Assembly (NCBI GenBank): GCA_031763025.1
Contig: JASSKH010000022.1
Span: 1,833,232-1,897,231 of the forward strand
DNA length: 64,000 nucleotides
Source of the DNA: Macrocystis pyrifera
Taxonomy: Eukaryota; Sar; Phaeophyceae; Laminariales; Laminariaceae
Reading direction: 5' to 3'
Shown: piece after piece, positions 11,050 to 23,075 of the stretch
Layout: every line of letters begins with the position of its first letter
Position numbering within the stretch: position 1 is the first letter of the stretch
Made by a program: the position numbers and the translations under genes
The notes under the pieces: model-generated
Told to the model about the DNA's origin: nothing
Databases searched by the model: none
The model's input: the letters and a program-made list of their open reading frames with translations, nothing else

Positions 11050-13657
11050 GTTGCCTAGGACTTCTCACCGAATAGCGTCATCGACATCGAGGACAACGGT
11101 AAGGTGTGGTCCGAGGAGGCATCCGTCTACGCCGATAAAAAGCCTCGCAGCAGGTGGGTACAACAAGCACAAACAGGCACGCGTGGCGCAATGCTCATGT
11201 ACACGGAGAGGGGTCGCGCGGGGGGGGGGGGGGGGGAGGGGGGGGGCTGCTTATGCTTCGTCAAACGGGAAGAAATACTCGTGTGTTGGGGTCGTTGCTC
11301 TGTCGTATGTTAAGAGCTACTGTACGTAGATTTACATCCACTGTATGTAATTATGTTCGTGCTTGCCAGGCAGTTGCTCGCTTGGTCGAGATCAACACCC
11401 TTCGTTTAGCCCCGCTTTTCTTCCTCCTCGTTTGATGTCCCAGCATCTGCTTGTGGCGGGTCGTTGCTCTCATGTAGAATTTTGTCTTCCCGTCGTCATG
11501 GAAATGCCCCGTAGGGCATGCATATTTTTGTGTGTTTCTTGCCAGAGTATAGTTGGTACCCGGTATTCATCAGCGCTGCCGACGTACGAAATACTAACTA
11601 TGCCCTGGAGGGTAGCAGTCGCTGCTCCTTGTGATGACTGCGCGGAGAAACGAAGTTCTCGCTTTGCCTCAGCCTCCCACCGTTTGTTAAGACCCCGAGC
11701 GCAACCGAAGACGTGCTGAGCCCCATGCTTTCGCTTGATCTGGACGCAGGTTTTGTTTCTGTTCGAGGGGAGACTCGATGTCCAGATACCCGTCAAAGAA
11801 GCTCGCATTCTTCCCTTCTTGCGGTAGGCGAAACCTGAAGGTCTACCGCGGCGCAGTTGCTACAGCTACCTGCAGCACCTTTTAGTTCACCGGTTTTGTA
11901 TTCTTTGGCGATGTGGCACGGCTATGGTAGAGTTGGGTTGAGTGCGGCCGAGTGTCGTCGTGCGACAGTTATCACGGTCATTTCTTGATGCTTTTCTGTC
12001 GCCGGTAAAACTTCGGTTCACGATGGCTTCACCGCAAGACTTCGGCCTCCACATAGTAACTGCCACGGCAAGCATCACACCAGACAAGGCAGTCACCTTA
12101 CTTCTCGCGCTGCTTGCTCCACGCCCCATGACCGTACAACAGTCCAAACGGAGGGTTTGCCTGTATTTGGTCGGGCAGGCATAGTGCTTTTCAACAGTTG
12201 TTTTTTCAGTCGGGCCGGGACCGATCTGCGAACAGACCCCACCGTCCCGCCGTAAGCAGCCTATCGGCACCAACTATTGCTCAGAAATTGAACGGGGGCT
12301 CTAGTGTCTGCGCTGTTGCACTGCAGTAAGATTCACGGCGCTGCGTGATGCACCTGCTAGGAATTGGCGGCCGCCTCCGCTGGACTAGCACGATAGCACA
12401 TTTGCTTCCTCGATACCTGGTTCTATGGGCGATGACATCGCGTTTCCCCCGTTTCTCGTACGGTTGTGCTAGTTACTGCTGGTGCTGCCATTGCTGCTGC
12501 TGTGCGGTAGGAAACCACGGCACTGCAGACACCCTCGACAGTATTCCTCGGCAGCTCCCTTTTTCTCCCCGCTCTCTGATATCTCTAGTGTGCAAGCTAA
12601 TAGTTGTTGTAACCACCTGTTGGCACCCCTTCGGACGCAGTACTGGTGCTGTATTTGCTGGGTACGCGCACCTCCTGCTGCAGAATGTGCGCGCGCTCGT
12701 TTGGTTTCGCCGACATCAGACACCGCAGCCGGATGCGGACCGGGGGTGTTGCACGAAGTACATCATAATGCTTTGGGCGTGCTCAAACCCAGGTTGAACA
12801 TAAATTCGCGTCGGTCACACATCCACGGCGGGAAGAAAAGATAGAACAGTACAAGCAGTGGTATATACGTTTGAGTGCTTCTTAAGGTCGGCCTCGGAAT
12901 GAAGTGGTGGTGCGCGATGATCCCATTCCATGGTGGTTTATTTTCATCGATCAGTTGTGATAGGACCGGGCTAAACGACTCTGAATTCGTCGTGGTAGAG
13001 GACATGAAAGGCTTCAGCACCACGCAGAGCGTGGAGGCCATTGTGATGGAGCTCTCCTCCAGGTACGTATTTGCTTGTTTGGTCAGGGGGTCGGCCAGTT
13101 CGTCGCCCCCGGACCCTGTGCTACGCTGGTTGGGCTTGTTGCTTGGTTGGTTGGAAATCAGCTGTTTTTTTCGTCGGTCGCCGGTTGGTTTGTCGGTAGC
13201 TATGGAGGGATTAACGCACACTTCGATGTGAATCGATCGCACTGTCGGCCTAGCGGCTGACCAATCGATTGCTTTGAAAGCGAAGCTCAGTAGGAAACGA
13301 TCGCCCCTTGATTGGTCGTCGTTTTTTGTCTTCTTTGTAGCGCTCCCCGTACTATGCTCTACTCGCACGATACTTTGGTTGTGCTCGGGAACAGGTGGAA
13401 GGGGGCAAGAAAAAATCCGACCGCCGGGCTTGTTCCGTATGGTTGCTCCTTTGTTTGTCAGTTCAAAATCGTTGTTTGACATCGGATTTTGACACCCTTA
13501 CACTCGCGCGTGACAACGGTAGATCATATGAAGAGCTGACAACGCTTCGCGAAGGTTTGGCGCGGCGAAAATCTTCCGCAATAAACGGAGTGAGTACGGA
13601 ACCGGAACTTTCAGACATGAAACCGTCCCAGACACGGCATCAAGGTTTCTACAAGAG
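11050..13657 (+). pseudogene. exostosin (GT47) relic, exons 2-5 of a dead copy
   Basis: Four exon relics match the intact exostosin gene at 39.6-42.0 kb in order, orientation and splice-site position. They are 11,050-11,153 (104 nt, same length as its counterpart), 11,750-11,823 (74 nt against 117), 12,964-13,062 (99 nt, same length) and 13,523-13,657 (135 nt against 136). All keep AG and GT borders. Damage: an in-frame TAG at 11,056-11,058 where the intact copy has ATG; a net 43-nt loss in the second relic that removes the FDAIxAGCIPV donor-binding signature; and a 1-nt deletion near 13,640. FCFCSRGDS, KEARILPFL and DFSPNSV remain readable. Exon 1, with the membrane anchor, is absent. A protein cannot be made. 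Its neighbour is the sulfotransferase relic at 17-19.2 kb. A 239-codon minus frame at 12,763-13,482 is antisense shadow of the third relic. Confidence 0.88.
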
Positions 13658-14309
13658 GTGCGCATTAGGTGTCATTGCAGTGCGCTGTCGAGGCGAGCCC
13701 ATACAAAAATTCCCTCCGCAGTGTATACACTCGTGGAGTTTGGTAACATTTCTTAAAAGCACACGGTAACAAGACGTGATAGTGCTGATTCGCCTAAAGC
13801 TTCGATTTTCGTTCGCATAGAACTCAATGGTAGCAGTTCGCCAACAACGAAACAATGCCACAAAGGGAAAATAAACTGACCGAAACAAATATATAGTCGC
13901 AAGGAAATATTACCCACAGGTATCCTTCTCGCTGAGTGCTGGCGACTGTTTTGCTCTTCATCAGGGCTGATTATCAATTTTGGGTTCATCCCCTTTTGCT
14001 CACCCAGAATTGCCGAATGCCAGCACTGTCGCACCACTAGGATTGCTTTTACGGTACTCCCGCGCATTTTCCCGGCCATGTCAGGAGATAAGCACAAGGG
14101 TTATCTTCAACGATGTATCGCGCGCAAACTCGCGTGTGGTACCATACGGGAACACTCCGAGAAAAAAAAAAATCCATCACGTGTACCTGGTATAGATCAT
14201 CACGGTGTGTCACGTGCTCACCGAATGTCTGCATCTGGTTCGTTCAGCCTGAATTGCACAGCAGCCAAAACTATAACCAAACCAGAGAGCTTCGCATACG
14301 ACAAAGCAC
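13658..14309. other. no gene recognised
   Basis: This is the region downstream of the exostosin relic. A GTGCGC donor-like sequence at 13,658 matches the donor GTAGGC of the intact copy, but no terminal exon is identifiable here. Confidence 0.4.
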
Positions 14310-14421
14310 GTAATACGGAGGTCCATAGTTAATAGGACCTAGGATATACATAAAAACCTATATATTTGACTATTTTTACTGACAATATTTGGTCCTATTT
14401 ACTATGGTCCCCCGTAATAGT
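14310..14421. mobile_element. MITE-like element, copy 2 (simple)
   Basis: An element of about 112 bp. The left end TAATACGGAGGTCCATAG and the right end CTATGGTCCCCCGTAATA are inverted copies, each extending into AATAGGACC or its complement. The interior ACATAAAAACCTATATA...CAATATTTGG matches the interior of the 6.85-7.07 kb element. A TA dinucleotide borders each end, which would fit a TA target site, but this is not proven. Confidence 0.88.
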
Positions 14422-15610
14422 ACGCACGCACCCCCTCGTGCTAAATCCGCTGGTCCTCAAAACGCGAGTGTCGTCACCAAAGGTCGTTGTCCTTGCTGGT
14501 TGTACTCATTACAGTATTTTTTGATTGCATTCGCAGGGCGATGAATGTTGCGGGCCCGATATGGATCTGGAAGGCATAGGTTGAAATTACTGTAGTGTCG
14601 GGACACGTTTCACCACGTCCCCGGGGTCCACCATCTCGGGGGAATATTTCCTTGAATTTCTGAAATGTGTCGTGCTTCCCATCTCCCAATATTGTCGGTA
14701 TCCACCAACACCCTTTACTGCTGTAGTCGATACTATGAATCACGTCTATCAGTACCAGGTACCGTATGTGTCTTTACGTTATATGCATGTACGGGATGTT
14801 TCTCGTTTGACTGTGATACTCCTGTTACACGGGAATACCAAACACGCTATTATTTTAGCGCTTTACCAGTTGGGATTCCCGGCTAGAGAAGACATATTAT
14901 CGACGACCCCACTCGACGAGTTTTATGCACTTAACGACAGCGAGGTGATGTTATCAAAGAGGGCGTGGGAAATATAAGGGATCGGCTCGTGGGGTTGATA
15001 CCTCCGAAGAATATCTGTATCAAAAATAAGATTGCGAGCAGGGACGAAATATTATCGGTGCCATGGCCGCCGAACCGATCACAACCAGAGTTATCTCGAA
15101 TTGAGTATCCGAGCCGAGGCCGAAGCACTTCACTACTGAGTAGTGCGGCGTGTGTGCGTGCCTGGAGAGGGTTTTTTCTTGCACATATTCGTTCGTACAT
15201 ATAGTCTTAGTTCCCCCCCTCGTTCTTGATTGATGCAGAAAATCTTGGTATACCGTCTAGAGTGTCGCAAAGCTGGGTTTTCTTGGAACATATCCAACTT
15301 GGGGGGATATGACGATGGCGTTCTTAGTTGTACAGTTGATGTAAGCGAGGAGTTGATGTAAGCGGGGTTTCCGGTCGAAGCGCAGAAGTTAATATAATGA
15401 GGGCAATCACACGTCAATCCCGGAGAAAGAAGCTCTGCAGGCTATTCAGGTAGGCCGCGTGTAAATCACATGACACACACTTCTGTCCTTTTCCTCGCTT
15501 TTCCTAGTGTCGCTGACCAGCTATGGCAGAAGAGAGACGGACTGTAAGCGATACGACGCCCTCAGGGAAACCGCCGGAGTGTTTCCCAACGGACACCTGC
15601 CTCCTGATAT
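14422..15610. other. no gene recognised
   Basis: Only short frames occur, none longer than about 100 codons. It contains TACCWGGTA motifs at 14,184-14,192 (just upstream) and 14,753-14,761. Confidence 0.4.
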
Positions 15611-15718
15611 ACTATTGCGGGGGACCATTGTAAATAGGACCTATGATCCGCACAAAAACCTATGTATTCACATATTTTTACTCATAATATTTGATCCTCT
15701 TTGGTCCCCCGTAATAGT
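15611..15718. mobile_element. MITE-like element, copy 3 (simple)
   Basis: Ends ACTATTGCGGGGGACC and GGTCCCCCGTAATAGT are inverted copies with one mismatch. The interior contains CACAAAAACCTATGTA and TTTTTACTCATAATATTTG, as in the other two copies. Length is about 108 bp with no coding capacity. Confidence 0.88.
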
Positions 15719-16982
15719 GTTCACCCAACATCACCTACAGTAGAGACAAACATGCATCATTTGCCTGGTGTGTGTCGTATGTTTCGTGTCGCGTATATCA
15801 GAATATCTGTCTCTGTCTGACTGCGTGAGTCCTGCCAATGCCACGAGAAAATACCCAACAACAGTCCTAAAACCTTAGATCGACGTGATTTATAGAGTTG
15901 CACTCCTCTGTTGTCCCCTCATGAATTTTCCTCGACCACACAACTTTGAACGCACGGAATCCCAGGTGAAGATAACCTTGGACACAGGGGGCTTCTGGAA
16001 GTTTCCTGCGCCTGTTCTCGGCAACTTACTCGCTCCGAGGTCGTCGGCGACTTTCCCTATGCGCCAAGACGAAAGGTTGGGATCTGTTTTTTTCGCCCGA
16101 ATTTCCCACTAAAGTTGAAGAAGTGCCGCTGATCCTCGGTAGCCCCGCTAACCCCAGTGACTGGGTATCAGCGGGACGCAATTTGTCGATATTCTTTGTG
16201 TCCATAGCCCCAGGCCCGAGCGTGGATGTTGGGATGAACGGCTACCCAAACCTTGCCAAAGTCGTTTTGGGTGGCTCACTATCTCTAGCGGGGGCTCATT
16301 GCTGGCAGTCTCCTGTCCTCCGCCTGCTTCCAGAAAGATACCCTCTTCGTGTTTCCATGCTATCGGGCTTGGGCGTGGTGATTTCCTATGACGCCAGGCT
16401 TGCAGAGAAAGTACGATAGCATAACGACACGTATTGAAAAGGGTGCCATGTGACCCTGCACCGTTGTTTCCTCAACCGCGGTCCGGCAATGAAGCACTTC
16501 CCCGAGGTTGTTTCGCCGCATAGCTTGGACATTTGTTACCGCTACCGCAAAAACAAAATCGGAGTGCGTCCACTCGCTCCATCCCTTCAATGTCATATGG
16601 ATATACCGCTTGGTGGTGGGCGCCTGTTTCAATGTGTTTCTGACGATATGGGCGGGCGGTTGAAAGGCACAAGTTGTCGTCACTGCTCGGGAAAAACAAA
16701 TGTAGTTGCGTTGACCGCACCTCTGTACCGTGATTGACCACCTATCCACCTCGATCCTTCAAGTCTCTCTCTCACCAAAGCATTGCGCCACACAGCAACC
16801 ATGTTTGAACGAAGTTGCTCAGTTTCCCACTGCCACCCGGGTAATAGTGGGCCAGATACAGGCGTGTGGGCCATGGTCTTAACCGTGCCCAGGAAGAAAT
16901 AGAGTCGGCGTCTGCGACCCCCATCGCTTGCACCCCCCACTGTTCTTTTCCTGGACTTCCAACTGTGCGCCCGGTTAACCAG
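15719..16982. other. no gene recognised
   Basis: Holds competing frames of 70-130 codons on both strands (for example 16,123-16,419 plus and 16,360-16,749 minus) without motifs. Upstream exons of the sulfotransferase relic could lie here, but the equivalent exons of the intact copy are also unidentified, so there is nothing to compare. Confidence 0.35.
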
Positions 16983-19217
16983 GAGGCAGTCTGCTTGAGT
17001 CAGAGACGATCGTGAACATGGAGCACTCTCTACTATTCTGCGCCCCGCCCAATATTGGCTCGCTACAGTTCAGGATGCTCACAAAACGCATGGAGGTGCG
17101 TTCCTTTCTGTCCATTTGAATTCGATGACTCGAAAATGCAGGAAATGGAAAGGGGTGCCAATGACTTACTCTTTCGGGTAGATAGATTGCATGTAGTTCG
17201 TTTGGTTTTGTGCTGTTTCATGTGGTCGCCTCGAGAAGCAACATTATATCGCTATGCTGCTAAAATCAACTGATGTCACCAGCCGTGGTATCAATAGTAT
17301 CAGCGGATACATGAGTGTTGGCGTCGTGGCTTCGATCGGAACGCAGGTAACATCGTCTCCAGATACCACGAAACGCTGTTGGCATATGCGACCTGCCGCT
17401 GTTGACCACGAAACACGCTCGCGGGCTGATTATCCGCCAGGGTCGCCCCCCATACCTGCCCGCATGCAGTTTCTTTCTTTTTCACGAACTGTTTCCCAAT
17501 CCGCTGACCCCCCGTGACACGCACAACGCATTGAAGGGCGTGGCTCACTGATCGGTGTCGAACGACCAGTCATTGCTGTTCGATGCCGTGGCTTCGAAGC
17601 TTTCCCTGCTAGATTTGAACAACGGCCGATTGATGGAGGACATCTACACTAGCAATGATAGCGGCTGGGTCAAAATCGGAGTCGTTCACGACCCTGTCAC
17701 GAGGATTATTTCGGCGTATCTCGACCTCATTCGCGCTTGGCCGTCTGGGGCGACGGGGTGGCCATCTCGCGACAACGATCGACGCAAACGACATCGCGGG
17801 TTGGGAATTGGCGACGACTGGGAGTGGTTCAACGCCATCAGAAGTCTTCCGGGCTTAAAGGAGGAGGGAGACCACGAAGAACAACCGGAAGGAGGAAAAC
17901 AAGAAGACGTACGAGCGTGGGGGAATGGCGATGAAGAAGGGCGACCAAGGGGGCGCGGGAATCCGTTCCGTGGCTTGCCGGATACAGCCGTACCTACTGC
18001 CCCGACCTTCGAGGAACTACTAGACTTGCTGGTAGTTTATTCATGGGCGGTGCCTCAGCGTTCAGGCCAGCCGCAAGCCTCTGTGGGATGTGGAAGTCGC
18101 CGTTCGACACCATCATCCCCTTCGAGATTCTGCAGGTGTGTGAGGCACACGGGCAGCAAGTACTATAGTATGTGTCACTATAATACAACAATCTGCGACA
18201 AATAGTTGTGCGTTCTTGTTTCGACAGTACAATCACCAGTGCAACACACACAGTGTGCGGCCCTGACTGGTATCAGGCAGTGCGATCACACTCCCACGTC
18301 AATCTAGAGGATGAAACGAAGGAGGTTAGTTGACAAACGGATAAAGGATCGATACATGCTTCATCACTGCGCAGGATCCGTTTGCAAACTAAAGCGCGTC
18401 CCTGCTACATACCCAAGGAGTCGTAGCTCTAGGCATGCAAGCTATGGTTGAGATTCGTTTTTTTACATTGTCTTCGTAGTCCTGGGCACGACGCTGGACG
18501 GGCGTTGAAGTGGAGTAGATAGCGTACATATAAAACGTCGAGCAGTACAAGGCGAATACAATTAAGCACTGGCTGGCCTCATAAGTTTACTGCCACTCCC
18601 TGTACGCGTGTGGCATACGCACCCTTGATGTCCGAAATAGATAATTTCACATTACTACAACTTCTCTGCGCAAAAAACATCCCCGCTACATAAGCTCCCC
18701 TTGTCCGCGCTGCAGAAGCCGCCCTGCCGGTACGACTGTGGTCTAGGTATACTTGACAGTAATCTCGATCGTTTCACTACGATTCGTCCGCCCCACAGCA
18801 AACATCGACAAGGGTGCTCAAATCTCTACCCGGCGAGTTGTGGCGCTTGTTCGGGAGTCGGGGTGGGGTCCCGACGGAAAGCATGTGTTCATGGAGTACG
18901 ACTACGGGACCGCCGCGCGGCAAGACGTGCACGTTGACGAAGATGACGCGGGTCGCCTCTCGGGAGAGACTACTGTGGAAGAGGAACAGGACACGTGGCA
19001 CCGTCGGGAGGCAGAAGCGCCGGGGTCAGCCCCGCCAACGGTATCACCCCGCGCCGGCGACATGTTCACGTCGACGTGCGCGTGGATCGAATACTACGAT
19101 GACCATGACATGCTGGAAAAGGTCGGTGACCTGTACAGAGCGAACTTCGACTTGTTCGAGTGGTACAATCTCGACGCGTGGCGGGCCAGGCTGGAGGCGT
19201 GTTTGCAAGGGGCGTAG
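16983..19217 (+). pseudogene. carbohydrate-type sulfotransferase relic (dead copy)
   Basis: Three exon relics match the intact sulfotransferase at 44.06-46.63 kb with the same splice borders: 16,983-17,095, 17,537-18,135 and 18,799-19,217. Both PAPS-binding regions are still readable: EHSLLFCAPPNIGSLQFR in exon 1 and VVHDPVTRIISAYLDL in exon 2. Damage: a 2-nt loss near 17,000; TGA at 17,549-17,551 where the intact copy has TGG; a 1-nt loss near 18,056; and a 1-nt loss near 18,855. Exon lengths 113, 599 and 419 against 115, 597 and 423 confirm net frame changes. In the second PAPS motif the intact copy has VVRDP and the relic VVHDP, so an arginine is also lost. It lies downstream of the exostosin relic, mirroring the intact gene pair. 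Confidence 0.9.
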
Positions 19218-22200
19218 ATACAAATGGGCAGATGTTTTCAGGCGTACCCGTGTTAACTGGGCTGGTCCGTGTCTAAAGCGGTGTATCGGGTGGTTGTTTG
19301 GGGGGTCAATTGTCTAGTGCTCAGGATACTGCTGAGTGGGTACGAGAGTCTAGTAAAGATGACACCTGACTCCTCAATAATAAGTTCACCCCCGGAAAAA
19401 GCCATTTACTTGTATAATTAGTACGATTAGTATTGATGGCGCGCTTGGTCACGGAGATACGTTACCTACACATGTTTACACCAGTTCGGTCAGAACGAAC
19501 GTCATGCATACTGGAGTGTGAACTATCGCCGTGTCCATTTTTTCTGCGCAACTAGGATTGCTGCCGAGCGACCTCCCGTTTTAATGATGTTGTTTTGGTT
19601 TACTGAGTAACATTTGTTGATGGTTGGTTTGGCGTTTTCTCGCTTTCTCTTGGATGGCTGAAGGCGCAGCGCGGGCAAGCGCGAGCGTTGTCGCCCACAG
19701 TGGGAAGAGGCACAACTCTGCGCCTTTATTCTTTGTATACACGGATGTTGTCGTGTTCTGTTGCACGTGGCACCCTTTGCCTTAGGTTGGCTTGCCACGC
19801 AATACTGTAGAGAAGGCTAGCTGTGCAGAAAGCGTTTGCATTCGTGGCCGACTCTCAAAGCACCACAGTTGTTTCTCTCGAAGTGAGAAGCAGTACGTAC
19901 AAGTAGATGCATTTCGTGTTTGGCTTGGAGCTGAACAGATATATGTTACTTTTTTTGTTGTGCGCAGCTCTATGCGCCATATTGACTTCGGTGAACAATG
20001 GCGCAGGTAAACCCAGCTGCGCAAGGGACGTTTGTATACACCACCGGCTGCATTCTTCTCTTAATGAATGTAACGGGTGCCCTTCGTTTTCGCTTTTCCA
20101 GTCGACTACTTTAGTTCGACACACGAGGTGGGAAGCCACCGGATATTTACTCTCCGTACTACCGTGGGCGCTCAGTCATGTTCAGTGTTTTAGATTTGCC
20201 TCGTCGTGCGCACCCTGGCAGTGCTCGGGGGCATCGGGCTCGTCGTACTGAAGACACGTCCTCCGGGGGATTCAGAAGCGGCGACGATGCGTTCAAGGAT
20301 GGGTTATATTTTTCGCTGAAATGCTTCCAGTATGCGCGTCTGAGCGTTTTCTTCTTAGTGCCGGTTGTTGTGTGTACGATGGCGTTCGTGGTCTTGTAGA
20401 GTATCAATCCGCGCTTGGTGTGCCCAGGTACATATTAGCGTGCCGTGTTTTGTTCATTGGTTTCCTTGCATATGTTTTTTCTACCCGAAATGCCTTTCCG
20501 AGGAGAAGATTCATCAGTCGGGGTTCTGGCAATGCATTACGCCTGCGATTATGACTGTATCGCCCCGTCTTCTACTTTGATGCAGAGCGCACTTCAGGCC
20601 ATCTATAATGTGATAAGCAGGTTTGGGTCTTGTTTGTAGGCAGGACGCGCTAGGGGGTTGTGGCTCTACATTAGGTCCCGTTCTAAGCCACCCTCATTGC
20701 GTAAGATTAGGATTCAGTAGAAATCGGAGGGGTGTTGTTGAAATCTGAAGAACAGCGCTAGGAAGCTGCCTCTTAGCAGGATCGCAAGGTGCTTCTTATG
20801 GCAAAGTGTGGGGGCGTCGGGTGCGCCAGACGACAGTCGTAGGCAGCGAAAAACGACTCAAGAGGTGTTTTCGTGTATTCGAAGTTGCGAGCGAAAAACA
20901 CGAAAAGCTTGCAAAAAAGCTAAAATTGTTTAATTTCACGCAAGGGAGCATAGCACAACGGTTACATATCACTGATGAAGAAATGACCTTCACTAAAATA
21001 TTGCTGTTCTCCAGGCGGATGATGTATCTCTTCAGTAGTCGTCGTCCAAAATGCTGCGGGGAACTAAACAACGTTCCCATGATGGGTAGTACGTTATGGG
21101 GCCCAAAAAAGGGAAAAAAAGGCAAAAAAGCTCAGGATTCTTGTAAAATTGCATCAACTACGAACCAGGTACAACTGCGAAATACGGATCTTGGTTGAAA
21201 CCTTACTCCAATTCCAAGTCGTATGTATATGTTGCCGAACGCGCGGGCACTTGGCGAGGTGTTCTTGGAGGTGCCAGGGTCCCCTTAACCCTATTAGGAC
21301 TGCAGTCCCGTTTTGGGGACAAACCGGTCAAAATTTAGGTAGTTTGTCCCTACAACAAGATTGCAGTCTTGAAAGGGTGAAGCGGCCTGCGCTATCTCTC
21401 AGCTCGATTCACACGGCTGTTGCTACATGGTCAGAGTAACGACAGGGATAAGCGCGATACGACGGACATAACAACAGTAGTAATGTCGCCTCAGACGTGG
21501 TCCACAATTATGTCTTTGTGCCACCCACGGTCGCACCTAGACGCAGGGCACTGTACCGCGTGTGTACGTGACAGACGGAGAAGGTCTCCCTAAGTCTGTG
21601 TGAGCGTACTGCGCTTACTGATCGCCGTCGAAGCTCCGCCCTTAAAACAACAGCCAGTATCATGTCTGCAGCGCAGAACAACGATATGTATCTGTCGTTC
21701 AATACGTCTCCAAGAACCTGATACTAAAAAAAAAAACAAAAATGCCAAATGGAACAGTATATTCAAGTATTCAAGCATAACCAGCAACCTGGGTTTAATC
21801 ATAAAAACGCAAAAATGGGCCAGCATATTCAGGCCTGTGTATGAACAGCGGCAATCAATATGGATGTAGTCATGTCCCCAACTACGCGTGGTGTAAACAC
21901 CAGCGAGAGAAGCTCCCAACAAAAAGCCCACACGCGTTTGCTGTGTGTTCAGCATGGGCTTGGTGGAAACTACACAATATTTTCTGCAACAGACATGACA
22001 AAGCTAAGATCCAATTGAAACCGCAGCAGTGGAGTAAGACAGTCACTATGAGCGACGAACCCTCTCCCCTCCCGCCTGTTGTGTTCCTCGGCCATGTCAT
22101 GCTATACTGAATTACTACGATGGTACTCATTTTATCATCGCACTTGAAAGCTTTCTTTATTGATCGAGTTTTGTCCAGTCGATGCGGCCTCAAAACTACA

Positions 22201-23075
22201 TTGCCATTTTTGAATATATGATGAAGTATCACGTGTAGAAAGTTGTGGGTTCGGATAGATCTTCCTGCCAGGGCAGGCGGTCTCACCCGTAGCTAAATGT
22301 ACTGTAGACTGCTTGCCTCTACCTGGTCGTTTACGTAAGACGTGGCTTTTGGTCTCCTTCGTTATTTGGCACACTCCACCAGTGTTTTTGGACCATACTT
22401 CAACGACTACTGTAATAGCAGTGCCGCAAGCATCAATTCACTGCCACCAGGCGCTACTGCGCCTGGCTGGTACCATACGAATACGCAGTTGCACTTTGTT
22501 TCCCCTCTCCCATCAGTCGCCCCCCTGTCAGTGCAAATATCGAATAAAAGGAGGGCTGCGAGGGGGGCTTGGAACGAAACGCTCGTCGTATGTTATACCA
22601 GGTATATGATACAATTCCACGTATGCACATATTTTCCCGCCCGAATTTGGGACTGTTCACACCAGGTATCAGCTTTCTGCTTTTTTTTTTGGGATAGAAT
22701 AAATCAGTAGTAGCGCACCGAGGGTGGTTTATACAGTACAAGCACCGTATTTCGGAGTATTTTGGGGTCGAGGTACGGGCCGCGCTCGAAATCTTACTAT
22801 GTCATGTATATATCGTATGAAAGTACGGGCTGAAATGGCGAAAATGCCATGATGAGTGGAGCCGACGAGATAGTTGTATAGCCAACACCTATTTCTAAGA
22901 ACCACGAGGTACGTGTAGCGATAGGCAGCAACTACTGCAACAGCGACGACAACAACAACAGCAGCAACACAATTCGCCGGTCGATGCTTGCAGCGGGTCA
23001 AGTTGCTCAAAAGAAAGAGCAACTATTTTTTAGTGATTGTACTTTCATGGTGTTTGATTCGCACACAAAAAAACA
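19218..23075. other. no gene recognised
   Basis: About 3.9 kb with only short competing frames. The longest is 134 codons (minus 21,882-22,286), followed by 130 codons (plus 20,806-21,198, Lys-rich C-terminus); neither has a recognisable domain. It contains TACCAGGTA at 22,596-22,604 and a T10 run at 22,681-22,690. I see no RNA gene. Confidence 0.45.

Noticed and set aside
12763-13482. 239-codon minus frame
   Set aside because: It runs antisense to the exostosin relic exon at 12,964-13,062, whose homology to the intact gene fixes the coding strand as plus.
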